Assembly (NCBI GenBank): GCA_019415645.1
Contig: DXYV01000010.1
Coordinates: forward strand, 1-64,000
DNA from: Clostridiales bacterium
Lineage (GTDB): Bacteria > Bacillota > Clostridia > Oscillospirales > Oscillospiraceae
Direction: 5' to 3'
Length of the DNA stretch: 64,000 bases
Part shown: positions 48,773-56,907 of the stretch, piece by piece
Numbering within the stretch: position 1 is the stretch's first letter
Layout: every line of letters starts with the position of its first letter
The notes under the pieces: generated by a model
Told to the model about the DNA's origin: nothing
Databases searched by the model: none
What the model saw: only the letters and a program-made list of their open reading frames with translations
Program-made: the position numbers and the translations under genes

Positions 48773-49699
48773 ATGATGTTTCAACAGTTGCGCTATTTGA
48801 TCGCGGTGGCCGAATGCGGGTCCATCAATCAGGCGGCGGAGCGCCTGTTTATCAGCCAGCAGTCCCTGCGGGCGTCCATCAATTCACTGGAGCAAAAGCT
48901 GGGTTTCGCCCTGTTTCACCGCTCCGCCAAGGGAATGCGCCTGACGGAGGCGGGGGCCGCGGTGCTGGAGGATTCCAGAAAAATTCTGGCGATCGCGGAG
49001 GGCTGGGAGCGGTTCGCCTCGCCGCCTCTGCGGGAGAGCGCTGAGGTCCAGATTGTGGCCTCCCCGCTGGTGTATAATTTGATTCTGACCGACCTGGTGG
49101 TGGAGTGCCGGGCAAAGTACCCCCATCTGACCCTGCGGATCTACAACGCCCGGGACGACGAGCTGCTGCAGAAGCTGTCGGACCACACCATCGGTGTGCT
49201 GGGCTCCGCCCCGCTGGAGGAGGTGCGTCAGAAGCTGCACAGCTTTGCCATTCAGCATCACCTGGCCATCGACGCCTTTGGCGCGGACCAGTTCTGCATC
49301 TATTTGAACCGCTCCAATCCCCTGGCCCAGCAGCCCTATCTGACCACGGAGCAGCTGAACAAGCTGGTCCTGATCGCCTATCCTCAGGAGGAGAAGCGGT
49401 TCTATTACCGGGCGATCTACCGCTATTTCAGCAGCGCGCCGCCTTACTGGATCGAAAAGCTGGAAAATATCTTTCAGATGATTGCGGAGCTGCCCGACGC
49501 GGCGGGCGTGTTTCCCCGGCTGGCCAGGGTGAATAACGTCCACATCCAGCGGGGAGAGATCGTGGCGCTGCCGGTGGAGGATTTCCCCATGCCGGCCATC
49601 AGCTGTATGCTGATGCCGGTCTCCAGCGCGCTGACGCAGGCAGAAAAAGTCGTGGCGGCTATGATTCGCCAGCGAATCCAGTCCGTATCCGAAACCTGA
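48773..49699 (+). CDS. LysR-family transcriptional regulator 2
   Basis: A 308-aa LysR regulator: HTH in MMFQQLRYLIAVAECGSINQ and AAERLFISQQSLRASINSLE (about 1-60), effector domain from about 90. The effector domain carries an unusual insertion-like stretch around YPQEEKRFYYRAIYRYFSSA. ATG 48773 is preceded by GGCAGGG; the frame is open to a GTG at 48752. It lies between transporter 2 and the dehydratase genes and may regulate either. It is not closely similar to regulator 1. Confidence 0.9.
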   Translation: MMFQQLRYLIAVAECGSINQAAERLFISQQSLRASINSLEQKLGFALFHRSAKGMRLTEAGAAVLEDSRKILAIAEGWERFASPPLRESAEVQIVASPLVYNLILTDLVVECRAKYPHLTLRIYNARDDELLQKLSDHTIGVLGSAPLEEVRQKLHSFAIQHHLAIDAFGADQFCIYLNRSNPLAQQPYLTTEQLNKLVLIAYPQEEKRFYYRAIYRYFSSAPPYWIEKLENIFQMIAELPDAAGVFPRLARVNNVHIQRGEIVALPVEDFPMPAISCMLMPVSSALTQAEKVVAAMIRQRIQSVSET

Positions 49700-49723
49700 A
49701 CCAAATCGTCAGAACGGCAAAGA

Positions 49724-49755
49724 GCCGGGACGCTCCCCAGTGGGAGAGTCCCGGC
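49724..49755 (+). terminator. Terminator of LysR regulator 2
   Basis: GCCGGGAC/GTCCCGGC outer arms and CTCCC/GGGAG inner arms, then CCTTTTTG. Confidence 0.85.
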
Positions 49756-49758
49756 CCT

Positions 49759-49796
49759 TTTTGCAATTTGCAAAATAGCGGGAAATCGTGTAAGAT
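49759..49796 (+). promoter_or_regulatory. Promoter of the dehydratase operon with palindrome over the -35
   Basis: -35 TTGCAA (49768-49773), 17 bp, -10 TAAGAT (49791-49796). The palindrome TTTTGCAA-T-TTGCAAAA (49759-49775) covers the -35 and the tail of the preceding terminator, a layout that fits repression. Confidence 0.6.
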
Positions 49797-49869
49797 AACC
49801 TCTTAAGGCGACACAGCACGCGGCCGGAGCAAACGCCCGGCCGCCGCACACAACGCAAAGGAGTTTCCT

Positions 49870-51150
49870 ATGGAAGGTATCATCCCGTGGTTTGGGGCCC
49901 TCATTCAGGACCTCTGCCCCCGAAATCCCGAACTGGCTCGCAGGCTGCTGCGCCTGGGGTATCACGCGAAAAACCTGCAGCTCAAGGTGGCACCGGGCAA
50001 GCTCAACCGGGCGGCGCAGCAGGTGGCCATCGAGACCACCACCTCCATCGTCCACCCCCTGGACCACCCGGACCGGGCCGCCATGGTCAGCCTGTTCACC
50101 CCCTGCGAGATGCTGCAGGTGCTGGGCCTGTATCCCTATTCCTGTGAGGGACTGGGCTGCTTTCTGGCCGGGACCTGGGCCGAGCGGGCTTTCCTGGAAT
50201 ATGCCGAGGACGAGGGCCTGCCGGAGACCTTCTGCTCCTACCATAAAATTTTCATCGGGGCCGCCGAGCGGGGCCTGATGCCCAAGCCCCGGTTCATCAT
50301 CAATACCACCCTGGCCTGCGACGCCAATCTGCTCACCTTCCGGCGGCTGGCGGACTTTTTCCGGGTGCCGCAGTACGTGATCGACGTGCCCTATGAGCCG
50401 GACGAGGCGGCCGTGGCCTATGTGGCGGAGCAGCTGCGGGGCATGCAGGCCTTCCTGGAGGAGCAGACCGGCCGGAAGATCGACCAGGGCGCCCTGCGGG
50501 AGGCGGTGGCCCGGAGCCAGCGGAGCATGGACAACTACGACCGCTACCTCTCCCTGCGGTCGGACCGGCTGATTTTGGGCGACAGCGCCGGCGAGCTGTT
50601 CAGCGCCTTCGCCCTGCATACCCTGCTGGGCACGCCGGAGACTGAGGCGTACACCGAGCAGTGCCTGCGCCTGGCGGAGCAGGCGCCGCCCGCCGCCGGA
50701 GTGCGGCTGATGTGGATGCACACCAACCCCTTCTGGGCCAAGCCCCTGCGAGACCTGACTGATTTCCGGAAGCAGGTGCAGATCGTGGGCTGCGACATGT
50801 GCTACGAGGGCTTGGTCCACGCCGACCCCTCCGACCCCTACACCGCCATGGCGCAGCGTATCGTCTGCTCCGCCTTCAACGGCCCGGTCTCCCGCCGCAT
50901 CCAGCGGGGTCTTCAGGCGGCGGAGCAGATTCGGGCGGATGGCGTGGTGTGGTTCTGCCACTGGGGCTGCAAGCACACGCTGGGGGGCGCGCAGCTGGCC
51001 AAGGAGCAGTTTGAGCGGGCGGGCTATCCCTGCCTGATTCTGGACGGAGACGGCTGCGACCGCAGCCACGGCGGCGAGGGCCAGCTGGCCACCCGGATGG
51101 AGGCGTTTCTGGAGATGCTGGAACAGGAGAAGGGGGCGGACCGGCCGTGA
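49870..51150 (+). CDS. 2-hydroxyacyl-CoA dehydratase-type subunit (HgdB/BcrC family)
   Basis: A 426-aa protein of the PF06050 family, whose members bind a 4Fe-4S cluster and carry out radical dehydration of 2-hydroxyacyl-CoA or reduction of benzoyl-CoA. Cys residues typical of cluster binding are seen in TPCEMLQVLGLYPYSCEGLG (near 77-97), CDMCYEGL (near 308) and FCHWGCKHTLGG (near 360). It overlaps the next gene by 4 bp (GTGA), and the two form one operon. The usual third and CoA-transferase genes are absent nearby, so substrate and even the reaction are open; some members act on non-CoA substrates. Confidence 0.85.
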   Translation: MEGIIPWFGALIQDLCPRNPELARRLLRLGYHAKNLQLKVAPGKLNRAAQQVAIETTTSIVHPLDHPDRAAMVSLFTPCEMLQVLGLYPYSCEGLGCFLAGTWAERAFLEYAEDEGLPETFCSYHKIFIGAAERGLMPKPRFIINTTLACDANLLTFRRLADFFRVPQYVIDVPYEPDEAAVAYVAEQLRGMQAFLEEQTGRKIDQGALREAVARSQRSMDNYDRYLSLRSDRLILGDSAGELFSAFALHTLLGTPETEAYTEQCLRLAEQAPPAAGVRLMWMHTNPFWAKPLRDLTDFRKQVQIVGCDMCYEGLVHADPSDPYTAMAQRIVCSAFNGPVSRRIQRGLQAAEQIRADGVVWFCHWGCKHTLGGAQLAKEQFERAGYPCLILDGDGCDRSHGGEGQLATRMEAFLEMLEQEKGADRP

Positions 51151-52799
51151 GCGTGACCCACTATATCTGCAAATACACGCCGGTGGAGCTGCTGGCGGGA
51201 TTTGGCGGCTCCTGCGTGCTGCTCAACCAAATGCCGGACAACTTCGACCGCAGCGACCAGGTGAGTCATCCTAATCTGTGCGGCTTCGGCAAGGCGCTGC
51301 TGGAGGCCTGCCTGGAGGGCTCGGTGCGGGAGCTGGTGCTGGTCAACTGCTGCGACACCATCCGCAGCGTCTACGACGTGCTGCTGGAACACGGGAATCT
51401 GGACTTCCTCTACCTGATGGACGCGCTCCACACCGGCGGGACCTGCGCCCGGACGCGCATGAAGGAGGAGCTGCTGCGCCTGGCCCGGGCCTACGGCGCC
51501 TACCGGGGGACGGAATTTGACCTGGAGAAGTTCCGGGCCGCCTTCTGCCCGCCGGACCGCCCCGCGGGCCCCTACCTCAGCGTATTGGGCGCCCGGGTGG
51601 GGGATGCGCTGTTTGAGCAGATGGAGCGGACCATGCCTCTCCCGGTACGCAACGACACCTGCGTCCACAACCGCAGCGTGGCCGCGCCGCCGGAGGGACT
51701 GGACTTTGACGCCTGCCTGGAGTGGTACGCCGGCGCGCTGCTGGAGCAGCTGCCCTGTATGCGGATGACGGACATCACCGGGCGCAAGGCTCTCTATCAG
51801 GACCCGAACCTTCGGGGCGTGATCTACCACACCGTAAAATTCTGCGACTATTACGGCTTTGAGTATTCCCAGCTGCGCCGCCAGCTGACCGTGCCCCTGC
51901 TGAAGCTGGAATCGGACTACACGGCGCAGAGCAGCGAACAGCTGCGCACCCGGCTGGAGGCGTTCGCGGAGCGCATCGCGCCGGAGCAGACCAAGACGAA
52001 ACGGAGGAACGGCATGAAACGGGGAAAGGGCCTGTTTGTGGGAATCGACAGCGGTTCCACCAGCACCGATGTGGTGATTTTGAATGAAGACCGGCAGATC
52101 GTCTCCCAGGTGATCCTGCCCACCGGCGCCCGGGCGGCGGCGGGGGCGGACCGGGCCCTGGAGCAGGCGCTGGCCCAGGCGGGGCTGACCCGGGGAGACA
52201 TCACGGCGGCGGTCACCACTGGTTACGGCCGCAGCGCCATTCAGATGGGCGATCAGTCCATCACCGAGATCACCTGCCACGCCAAGGGGGCCTTTTTCCT
52301 GGACCCGGAGGTGCGAACCATCATCGACATCGGCGGCCAGGACAGCAAGGTGATTCGCATCGACGAGACGGGAAATGTAATCAACTTTGTCATGAACGAC
52401 AAGTGCGCCGCCGGAACGGGGCGGTTTCTGGAGCTGATGGCCCGCACCCTGGAGCTCTCCCTGGAGGAGATGAGCGCCGCCGGGCTGGCGTGGAAGGAGG
52501 ACATCACCATTTCCAGCATGTGCACCGTGTTCGCCGAGTCGGAGGTGGTCTCCCTGATTGCCCAGAACAAGACCACCGCGGACATCGTCCACGGGCTCAA
52601 CCGGTCGGTGGCCTCCAAAACCGTGGCGCTGTGCCGCCGGGTGGGGGGCGAGGAGGCCTACATGATGACCGGCGGCGTCTCCCGCAACGCGGGCGTGGTG
52701 GCGGAGCTGGAAAAGCTGCTGGGCGTCAAGCTGCGAATCTCGGAGAAGGCGCAGCTCAACGGCGCGCTGGGGGCCGCCCTGTTCGCGCTGGAGGGCTGA
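51147..52799 (+). CDS. Dehydratase-like subunit fused to an ATP-dependent activator (HgdC/BadF type)
   Basis: A 550-aa protein in two parts. Residues 1-285 resemble a shortened HgdB-type subunit (LVNCCDTIRSVYDVLLEHG near 66-84, CVHNRS near 172). Residues 290-550 are a full activator (ASKHA fold): GIDSGSTSTDVVIL, VTTGYGRSAI, IDIGGQDSKVI, and the two Cys that bridge a 4Fe-4S cluster between subunits of the activator dimer, NDKCAAGTGRFLE and SSMCTVFAESEVVSL. It starts with GTG overlapping the previous stop. A strong GGAGG (52003-52007) lies 6 nt before an in-frame ATG at 52014 (residue 290), so a free 261-aa activator, the normal HgdC size, may also be made. Confidence 0.85.
   Translation: MSVTHYICKYTPVELLAGFGGSCVLLNQMPDNFDRSDQVSHPNLCGFGKALLEACLEGSVRELVLVNCCDTIRSVYDVLLEHGNLDFLYLMDALHTGGTCARTRMKEELLRLARAYGAYRGTEFDLEKFRAAFCPPDRPAGPYLSVLGARVGDALFEQMERTMPLPVRNDTCVHNRSVAAPPEGLDFDACLEWYAGALLEQLPCMRMTDITGRKALYQDPNLRGVIYHTVKFCDYYGFEYSQLRRQLTVPLLKLESDYTAQSSEQLRTRLEAFAERIAPEQTKTKRRNGMKRGKGLFVGIDSGSTSTDVVILNEDRQIVSQVILPTGARAAAGADRALEQALAQAGLTRGDITAAVTTGYGRSAIQMGDQSITEITCHAKGAFFLDPEVRTIIDIGGQDSKVIRIDETGNVINFVMNDKCAAGTGRFLELMARTLELSLEEMSAAGLAWKEDITISSMCTVFAESEVVSLIAQNKTTADIVHGLNRSVASKTVALCRRVGGEEAYMMTGGVSRNAGVVAELEKLLGVKLRISEKAQLNGALGAALFALEG
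52003..52016 (+). promoter_or_regulatory. Internal ribosome binding site and start for a free activator
   Basis: GGAGG (52003-52007), 6-nt gap, ATG 52014 in the same frame as the fusion, exactly at the domain boundary. Initiation here would give residues 290-550 alone. Confidence 0.55.
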
Positions 52800-52818
52800 T
52801 GAACTGAAACTCGCGCAA

Positions 52819-52858
52819 ACGGGCCGGTCCGCTGCGGAGACGCAGCGGACCGGCCCGT
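52819..52858. terminator. Bidirectional terminator between the dehydratase operon and cutC
   Basis: 18-bp perfect arms (52819-52836 / 52841-52858, starting ACGGGCCGGTCC) followed by TTTTGATTT. Confidence 0.85.
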
Positions 52859-52886
52859 TTTGATTTACGCAGCAGGGAAGGGCGGT

Positions 52887-53645
52887 TCAGCGGTCCGCCG
52901 CTTTGGGCTGGAGCAGCCGGACCAGCTGGGCCACCGCACCGCCGTCGGTAGCGGGGTACTCCTCCTCCGGCGGGCAGACGCCGCCGGAAAAGCTGACCCA
53001 GGGGTTGTGGGTGGCGGAGCGGTCGATCTGCGCAGCCTTCATGGAGGCGTGGATCTGGTCGCAGCCGGTCTCCTCCAGCAGGGCGCGGGCGTTGCCGAGC
53101 CGGACGCCCGCGCCGGGCAGGATGGCAATGCGGCCGGCGGCGTAACCCCGCATGGCCCGGATGACGGATGCCCCTTCCGGCGCGGTGGCCGCCTGGCCGC
53201 TGGTAAGCACCCGAGTCACGCCCAGGCCGCACAGTGTGTCCAGGGCCGCCCGCCAGTCGGGGACCACGTCGATGGCCCGGCTGAACACGCTCTCCCGCGC
53301 ACCGATGACCTCCAGCATGGCCTGGCAGCGCTCCGCGTCCACTGTCCCGTCCGGGCGGAGAAAGCCAAAGACGATTCCCGCCGCCCCGGCCTCCAGCAGG
53401 CGGGCCGCGTCCGTGAGCATGGTGCGGAACTCCAGCTCTGTGTAGCAGAAGCCGCCCTCCCGGGGGCGCACCATGGCCAGAACCGGGATTCCGGCGTCCC
53501 GGGCCAGCTCCATGGCGCCCAGGCTGGGGGTCAGCCCGCCCAGAAAGAGGGCGGAGTTGAGCTCCGCCCGGTGGGCCCCGGCCCGGGCGGCGGTCCAGAC
53601 ATCGCCGGCGGAGCCGCAGCAGATCTCGATGGTATAAGCAGACAT
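52887..53645 (-). CDS. cutC: CutC-family protein
   Basis: A 252-aa TIM-barrel protein of the CutC family, historically linked to copper homeostasis, though its true enzymatic role is unsettled. The family pattern is clear: IEICCGSAGDVWTAARAGAHRAELNSALFLGGLTPS (in part, near 5-40), VLAMVRPREGGFCY, GIVFGFLRPDGTVD, RAIDVVPDW, LGVTRVLTSGQ, ILPGAGVRLGN, and HASMKAAQ. Length is normal. Start ATG 53645 follows GGGGAGG. Divergent from the transglutaminase-like gene across a perfect inverted repeat. Confidence 0.93.
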   Translation of the reverse strand: MSAYTIEICCGSAGDVWTAARAGAHRAELNSALFLGGLTPSLGAMELARDAGIPVLAMVRPREGGFCYTELEFRTMLTDAARLLEAGAAGIVFGFLRPDGTVDAERCQAMLEVIGARESVFSRAIDVVPDWRAALDTLCGLGVTRVLTSGQAATAPEGASVIRAMRGYAAGRIAILPGAGVRLGNARALLEETGCDQIHASMKAAQIDRSATHNPWVSFSGGVCPPEEEYPATDGGAVAQLVRLLQPKAADR

Positions 53646-53670
53646 CAGAAGTCCTCCCCATGTATTTTCT

Positions 53671-53704
53671 GCTATGATACCACAAAAAAGTGTGGTATCA
53701 TAGC
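53671..53704. promoter_or_regulatory. 14-bp perfect inverted repeat in the cutC/transglutaminase gap
   Basis: Arms GCTATGATACCACA and TGTGGTATCATAGC separated by AAAAAG, in the 87-bp divergent gap. Each arm contains TATGAT, a possible -10 box on its own strand, so it may serve both as a symmetric divergent promoter and as an operator; a terminator is less likely at this site. Confidence 0.55.
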
Positions 53705-53732
53705 CCCAAACGAAGTGCAGGAGGGATGCCGC

Positions 53733-55910
53733 ATGGACGCGGAACTTGCCTATCTCAGGGAGGCGCTGCCGGAGGACTGGGACCAGTACCCCCGGGCACT
53801 GATGGAAGAATTTGCCCGCCACGCCGCCGGGCTGCGGCGGACGGTGGATTGGTGCGCCGCCCTGCCGGAAGAGGCCTATTTCCACTATGTGGTCTGTCCC
53901 CGGGTCAACGACGAGGACCTGTCCTCCCACCGGCCGCTCTTTTACGGTCTGCTGTGGGAGCGGGTAAAGGGGCTGGACCAGGAGGCGGCGGTACTGGAGG
54001 TCAACCGCTGGTGCCATGAGCAGGCCTCCTACCAGGCCCAGGACGACCGGACCGCCTCCCCCCGGACCGTATTTTTCTCCGGGGTGGGCCGCTGCGGGGA
54101 GGAGTCCGCCTTTCTGGTGGCCGCTTTGCGCAGCGTGGGACTGGCCGCCCGGCAGGTGTACGCCCCCCGGTGGTCCCACTGCGACGACAACCACGCCTGG
54201 GTGGAGGTGCTGTGCGGCGGCCGCTGGCGCTTTCTGGGGGCCTGCGAGCCGGAACCGGTTCTGGACCGGGGCTGGTTCAACACGGCCGCTTCCCGGGCCA
54301 TGCTGGTCCACAGCCGCACCTTCGGCCCGGTGAAGGACCTGGCGCTCCACGGCGCGCCCCTGGACCGGCGGGGCCAGGCCCTGTATCACAATCAGACCGC
54401 CCGGTATGCCCGCACCAAGCAATATACCTTCTGGGCCGCGCCGGGGGAACAGGTCCGGCTGGAGGTGCTCAACGAGGCGCGGTTCCTGCCGCTGGCGGAG
54501 CTGACCGCCGACGGGGAAGGGCGGATTCAGGTGGAATTGGGCCTGGGCGACCTCCACCTCAGCGCCGGCCGGCGGGAGGCCTTTTGCCGCGGGACCCAGT
54601 CCGACGGCGCGGTTCTGGCCGATCCGCCGGCCGATGCGGGCTGGACGGAGTTTACGTTCCATGCTCCCGCCGCCGCGCCGGTGAACCCCGCGCCTCTGAC
54701 CGCGGCTCAGAAAAGAGAACGGGCGGCGGTCCTGGAGCACAGCGCCGCCCTGCGCACCGTGCGGATGGCGGGCTGGTTCGACGAGGCGCGGGCGGCCCGG
54801 TTTCCGGGCCAGGCGGACCTGCTGCGGATGGCCCGGGGAAATTTTGACGCGATTTACGACTTCCTCAGCCGGGACGGGGACCCCCTGCGGGAGGCGCTGC
54901 TGCGCACCCTGACAGAGAAGGACCTGCGGGACGTTTCGGCTGAGGTGCTGGAGACCCATCTGCGCCGGGCCGCGCCCTGGGCGGGGCGGTATCCGGAGGA
55001 GGTGTTCCGGCGGTTCCTGCTCTGTCCCCGGGTGGCCTGGGAGCGGCTGACCGACTGGAGCACCCTGCCCGCTGGACCGGCGGGCCATGTGGCCGCCCTG
55101 CGGAAGGCGGGAACCCCGGCATATCTGCGCTCCCTGGATGGGACGGTGATGGTATGGCGGGAGGGACTGTTTGTGTCCCAGGTCCCGGAGGAGACCGGCC
55201 GGGTCTTTTTCCGCCGGAGCTTCGGCGACCAGTTCCGGTACCGCCAGAACTGGTCCCTGGCCCGCTGGGACGGGACCGGGTGGCAGGAGCTGCTGCTGCG
55301 GGACCGGGCCTGGCAGCGAAACAGGCTGTTTGCCCGGCTGCCCGCAGGCCATTACCGGGTGCTCACCGCCCTGCGGCTCCCGGACGGGGACCAGTTTGCC
55401 AGCCGCCTGGAATTTGATCTGGCGGCGGGGGACCGGCAGGATATTTTCCTCCAGCTGCGAACCTGCCAGCCCTGCGATTTGATTGCGCTGCGGGACCTGC
55501 CCCTGGTGGACGGCCGGCCCGGGCGGGGAAGCGGGACCCTGCTGCTGTGGCTGGAGGAGGGAGCGGAGCCCACGGAGCATCTGCTCAATGAGCTGCGGGA
55601 GCAGCGGGCGGGCTTTGACGCGCTGGGGGTAGAGCCTACCGCCTTTCTGCGCAGTCAAGAGGCGGTATGTCAGCCCACCCTGGCTGCGCTTCGGGCCGAG
55701 TGGCCGGCGCTGCGCACGGTCTGCGCGGAAGATTGGGCCTATCAGGCAGAGGAGCTGGCCCGGCACTTTGGACTGGAGCCGGACCGGCCGCCTATGGCCA
55801 TCCTCTGTGACCGGGCGGGGCGGGCGGCCTATGCGGTCAACGGCTATCAGGTGGGGGCCGCGGCCCTGCTGCGCCGGGTGGCGGAGGCACTGTGCGAAGA
55901 AGAACGATAA
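53733..55910 (+). CDS. Transglutaminase-like domain protein
   Basis: A 725-aa cytoplasmic (no signal peptide) protein. Residues about 80-185 form a transglutaminase/protease-like core with the Cys-His-Asp set: GRCGEESAFLVAALRSVGL (Cys), YAPRWSHCDDNHAWVEVL (His) and the Glu/Asp-bearing FLGACEPEPVLD. A second, related helical region around 395-470 repeats the pattern VCPRVNDEDL/LCPRVAWERL, so the protein has an internal duplication of its pre-core part. The C-terminal part may be thioredoxin-like. ATG 53733 follows GGAGGG. Role unknown; such proteins process peptides or glycans in gut Firmicutes. Confidence 0.78.
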   Translation: MDAELAYLREALPEDWDQYPRALMEEFARHAAGLRRTVDWCAALPEEAYFHYVVCPRVNDEDLSSHRPLFYGLLWERVKGLDQEAAVLEVNRWCHEQASYQAQDDRTASPRTVFFSGVGRCGEESAFLVAALRSVGLAARQVYAPRWSHCDDNHAWVEVLCGGRWRFLGACEPEPVLDRGWFNTAASRAMLVHSRTFGPVKDLALHGAPLDRRGQALYHNQTARYARTKQYTFWAAPGEQVRLEVLNEARFLPLAELTADGEGRIQVELGLGDLHLSAGRREAFCRGTQSDGAVLADPPADAGWTEFTFHAPAAAPVNPAPLTAAQKRERAAVLEHSAALRTVRMAGWFDEARAARFPGQADLLRMARGNFDAIYDFLSRDGDPLREALLRTLTEKDLRDVSAEVLETHLRRAAPWAGRYPEEVFRRFLLCPRVAWERLTDWSTLPAGPAGHVAALRKAGTPAYLRSLDGTVMVWREGLFVSQVPEETGRVFFRRSFGDQFRYRQNWSLARWDGTGWQELLLRDRAWQRNRLFARLPAGHYRVLTALRLPDGDQFASRLEFDLAAGDRQDIFLQLRTCQPCDLIALRDLPLVDGRPGRGSGTLLLWLEEGAEPTEHLLNELREQRAGFDALGVEPTAFLRSQEAVCQPTLAALRAEWPALRTVCAEDWAYQAEELARHFGLEPDRPPMAILCDRAGRAAYAVNGYQVGAAALLRRVAEALCEEER

Positions 55911-55912
55911 CC

Positions 55913-55944
55913 GAAAGGGCGCGGCCAGATGGCCGCGCCCTTTC
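55913..55944. terminator. Bidirectional terminator, transglutaminase gene and lipid kinase gene
   Basis: 14-bp perfect arms GAAAGGGCGCGGCC / GGCCGCGCCCTTTC with a 4-nt loop, between two convergent stops. Confidence 0.7.
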
Positions 55945-56860
55945 AGCGGTTCTGCTCCGGCCGGTAATGCAAATACGCCGGATAGAAAAAGTTGATCTTC
56001 TGCTGCGCCAGTTGGATGGTGAAGGATTTGGCCTTCACGGTCTCGCCGTCCACGACGGCCACCAGCTCCTGGTCAGAGGAGAAGGTGATTCGTTCTCCGT
56101 GATAATGGCGGATCAGCTGAGGATAGTTGCGGTATTTGCCTTTGGCATACTGGCCCACCAGCCGGAAGAAGGTGAAGCGGCTCACCTTGGGGACCATAAG
56201 AAAGTCCAGCACCCCGTCGTCAGGCATCGCGTCTCCTACCGGCATGAACCCGCCGCCGTAGTACCGGCCGTTGCAGGCGCAGAGGATCGCGGTCTCTCCC
56301 TCATAGTGGAAGTCGCCCATGTCCACGGTGCAGGGGCGGGTAATTCCCTTGAAGAGCACATTGACGATCAGAGAGAGAACATAGGCCCCGGTCCCCTCCA
56401 CGGCGGGGAGCTGGGTGTATTTGTGCACGTCGTCGGCAATGCGCGCGTCCACACCGGCGCAGGCCACGCCGATGCCCAGCTTGCCGTTGCAGTCCAGCAG
56501 GTCAAAGACTGCCTGGGGACCGGCGGCCAGGGCCTCCAGGTCGGAGAAGCCCGCCCGCCAGCCCTTGCCGAAAATGCGCAGGAAATCGTTGGCCGTGCCC
56601 TTGGGCACATTGGTGACCGCCACATGGTCGTGCCCCGCCGCGCCGCACACCACCTCGTTGAGGGTGCCGTCCCCGCCGCAGGCATAGATCCGCATGGGCT
56701 CGCCCTGCTGGACGGCCTGTTGGGTGCGGCGCAGCGCGTCGCCCGCCCGGGCGGTGAGAAAGAGCTCCGTGTCCAGCTCCAGAGCCTGAATGTGTTCCAG
56801 CAGCCGCTCCGTGCTGTCCTGCCTGCCGGCGGCCGGATTGATGATAAACAGATGCTTCAT
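55943..56860 (-). CDS. Diacylglycerol kinase-family lipid kinase
   Basis: A 305-aa DagK/YegS-type kinase, expected to phosphorylate diacylglycerol or a related lipid at the membrane. Seen: MKHLFIINPAAGR at the N-terminus, the nucleotide-binding ACGGDGTLNEVV (about 58-69), NVPKGTANDFLR, GIGVACAGVDARIADDV, CNGRYYGGGFMPVGDAMPDDG and the C-terminal VDGE. Length is right for the family. Alone in its unit on the minus strand; 47 bp from the next gene upstream. Confidence 0.92.
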   Translation of the reverse strand: MKHLFIINPAAGRQDSTERLLEHIQALELDTELFLTARAGDALRRTQQAVQQGEPMRIYACGGDGTLNEVVCGAAGHDHVAVTNVPKGTANDFLRIFGKGWRAGFSDLEALAAGPQAVFDLLDCNGKLGIGVACAGVDARIADDVHKYTQLPAVEGTGAYVLSLIVNVLFKGITRPCTVDMGDFHYEGETAILCACNGRYYGGGFMPVGDAMPDDGVLDFLMVPKVSRFTFFRLVGQYAKGKYRNYPQLIRHYHGERITFSSDQELVAVVDGETVKAKSFTIQLAQQKINFFYPAYLHYRPEQNR

Positions 56861-56907
56861 GGCCCAGCGCCTCCGTTTGAATGAATTCTGCCGGAACGAA
56901 TCTTGGC

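Noticed and set aside
52887..55766. 959-codon minus-strand frame running through the transglutaminase gene into cutC
   Set aside because: Only the last 253 codons (cutC) have a ribosome site and family match. The rest is a Pro/Arg/Gln-rich antisense shadow.
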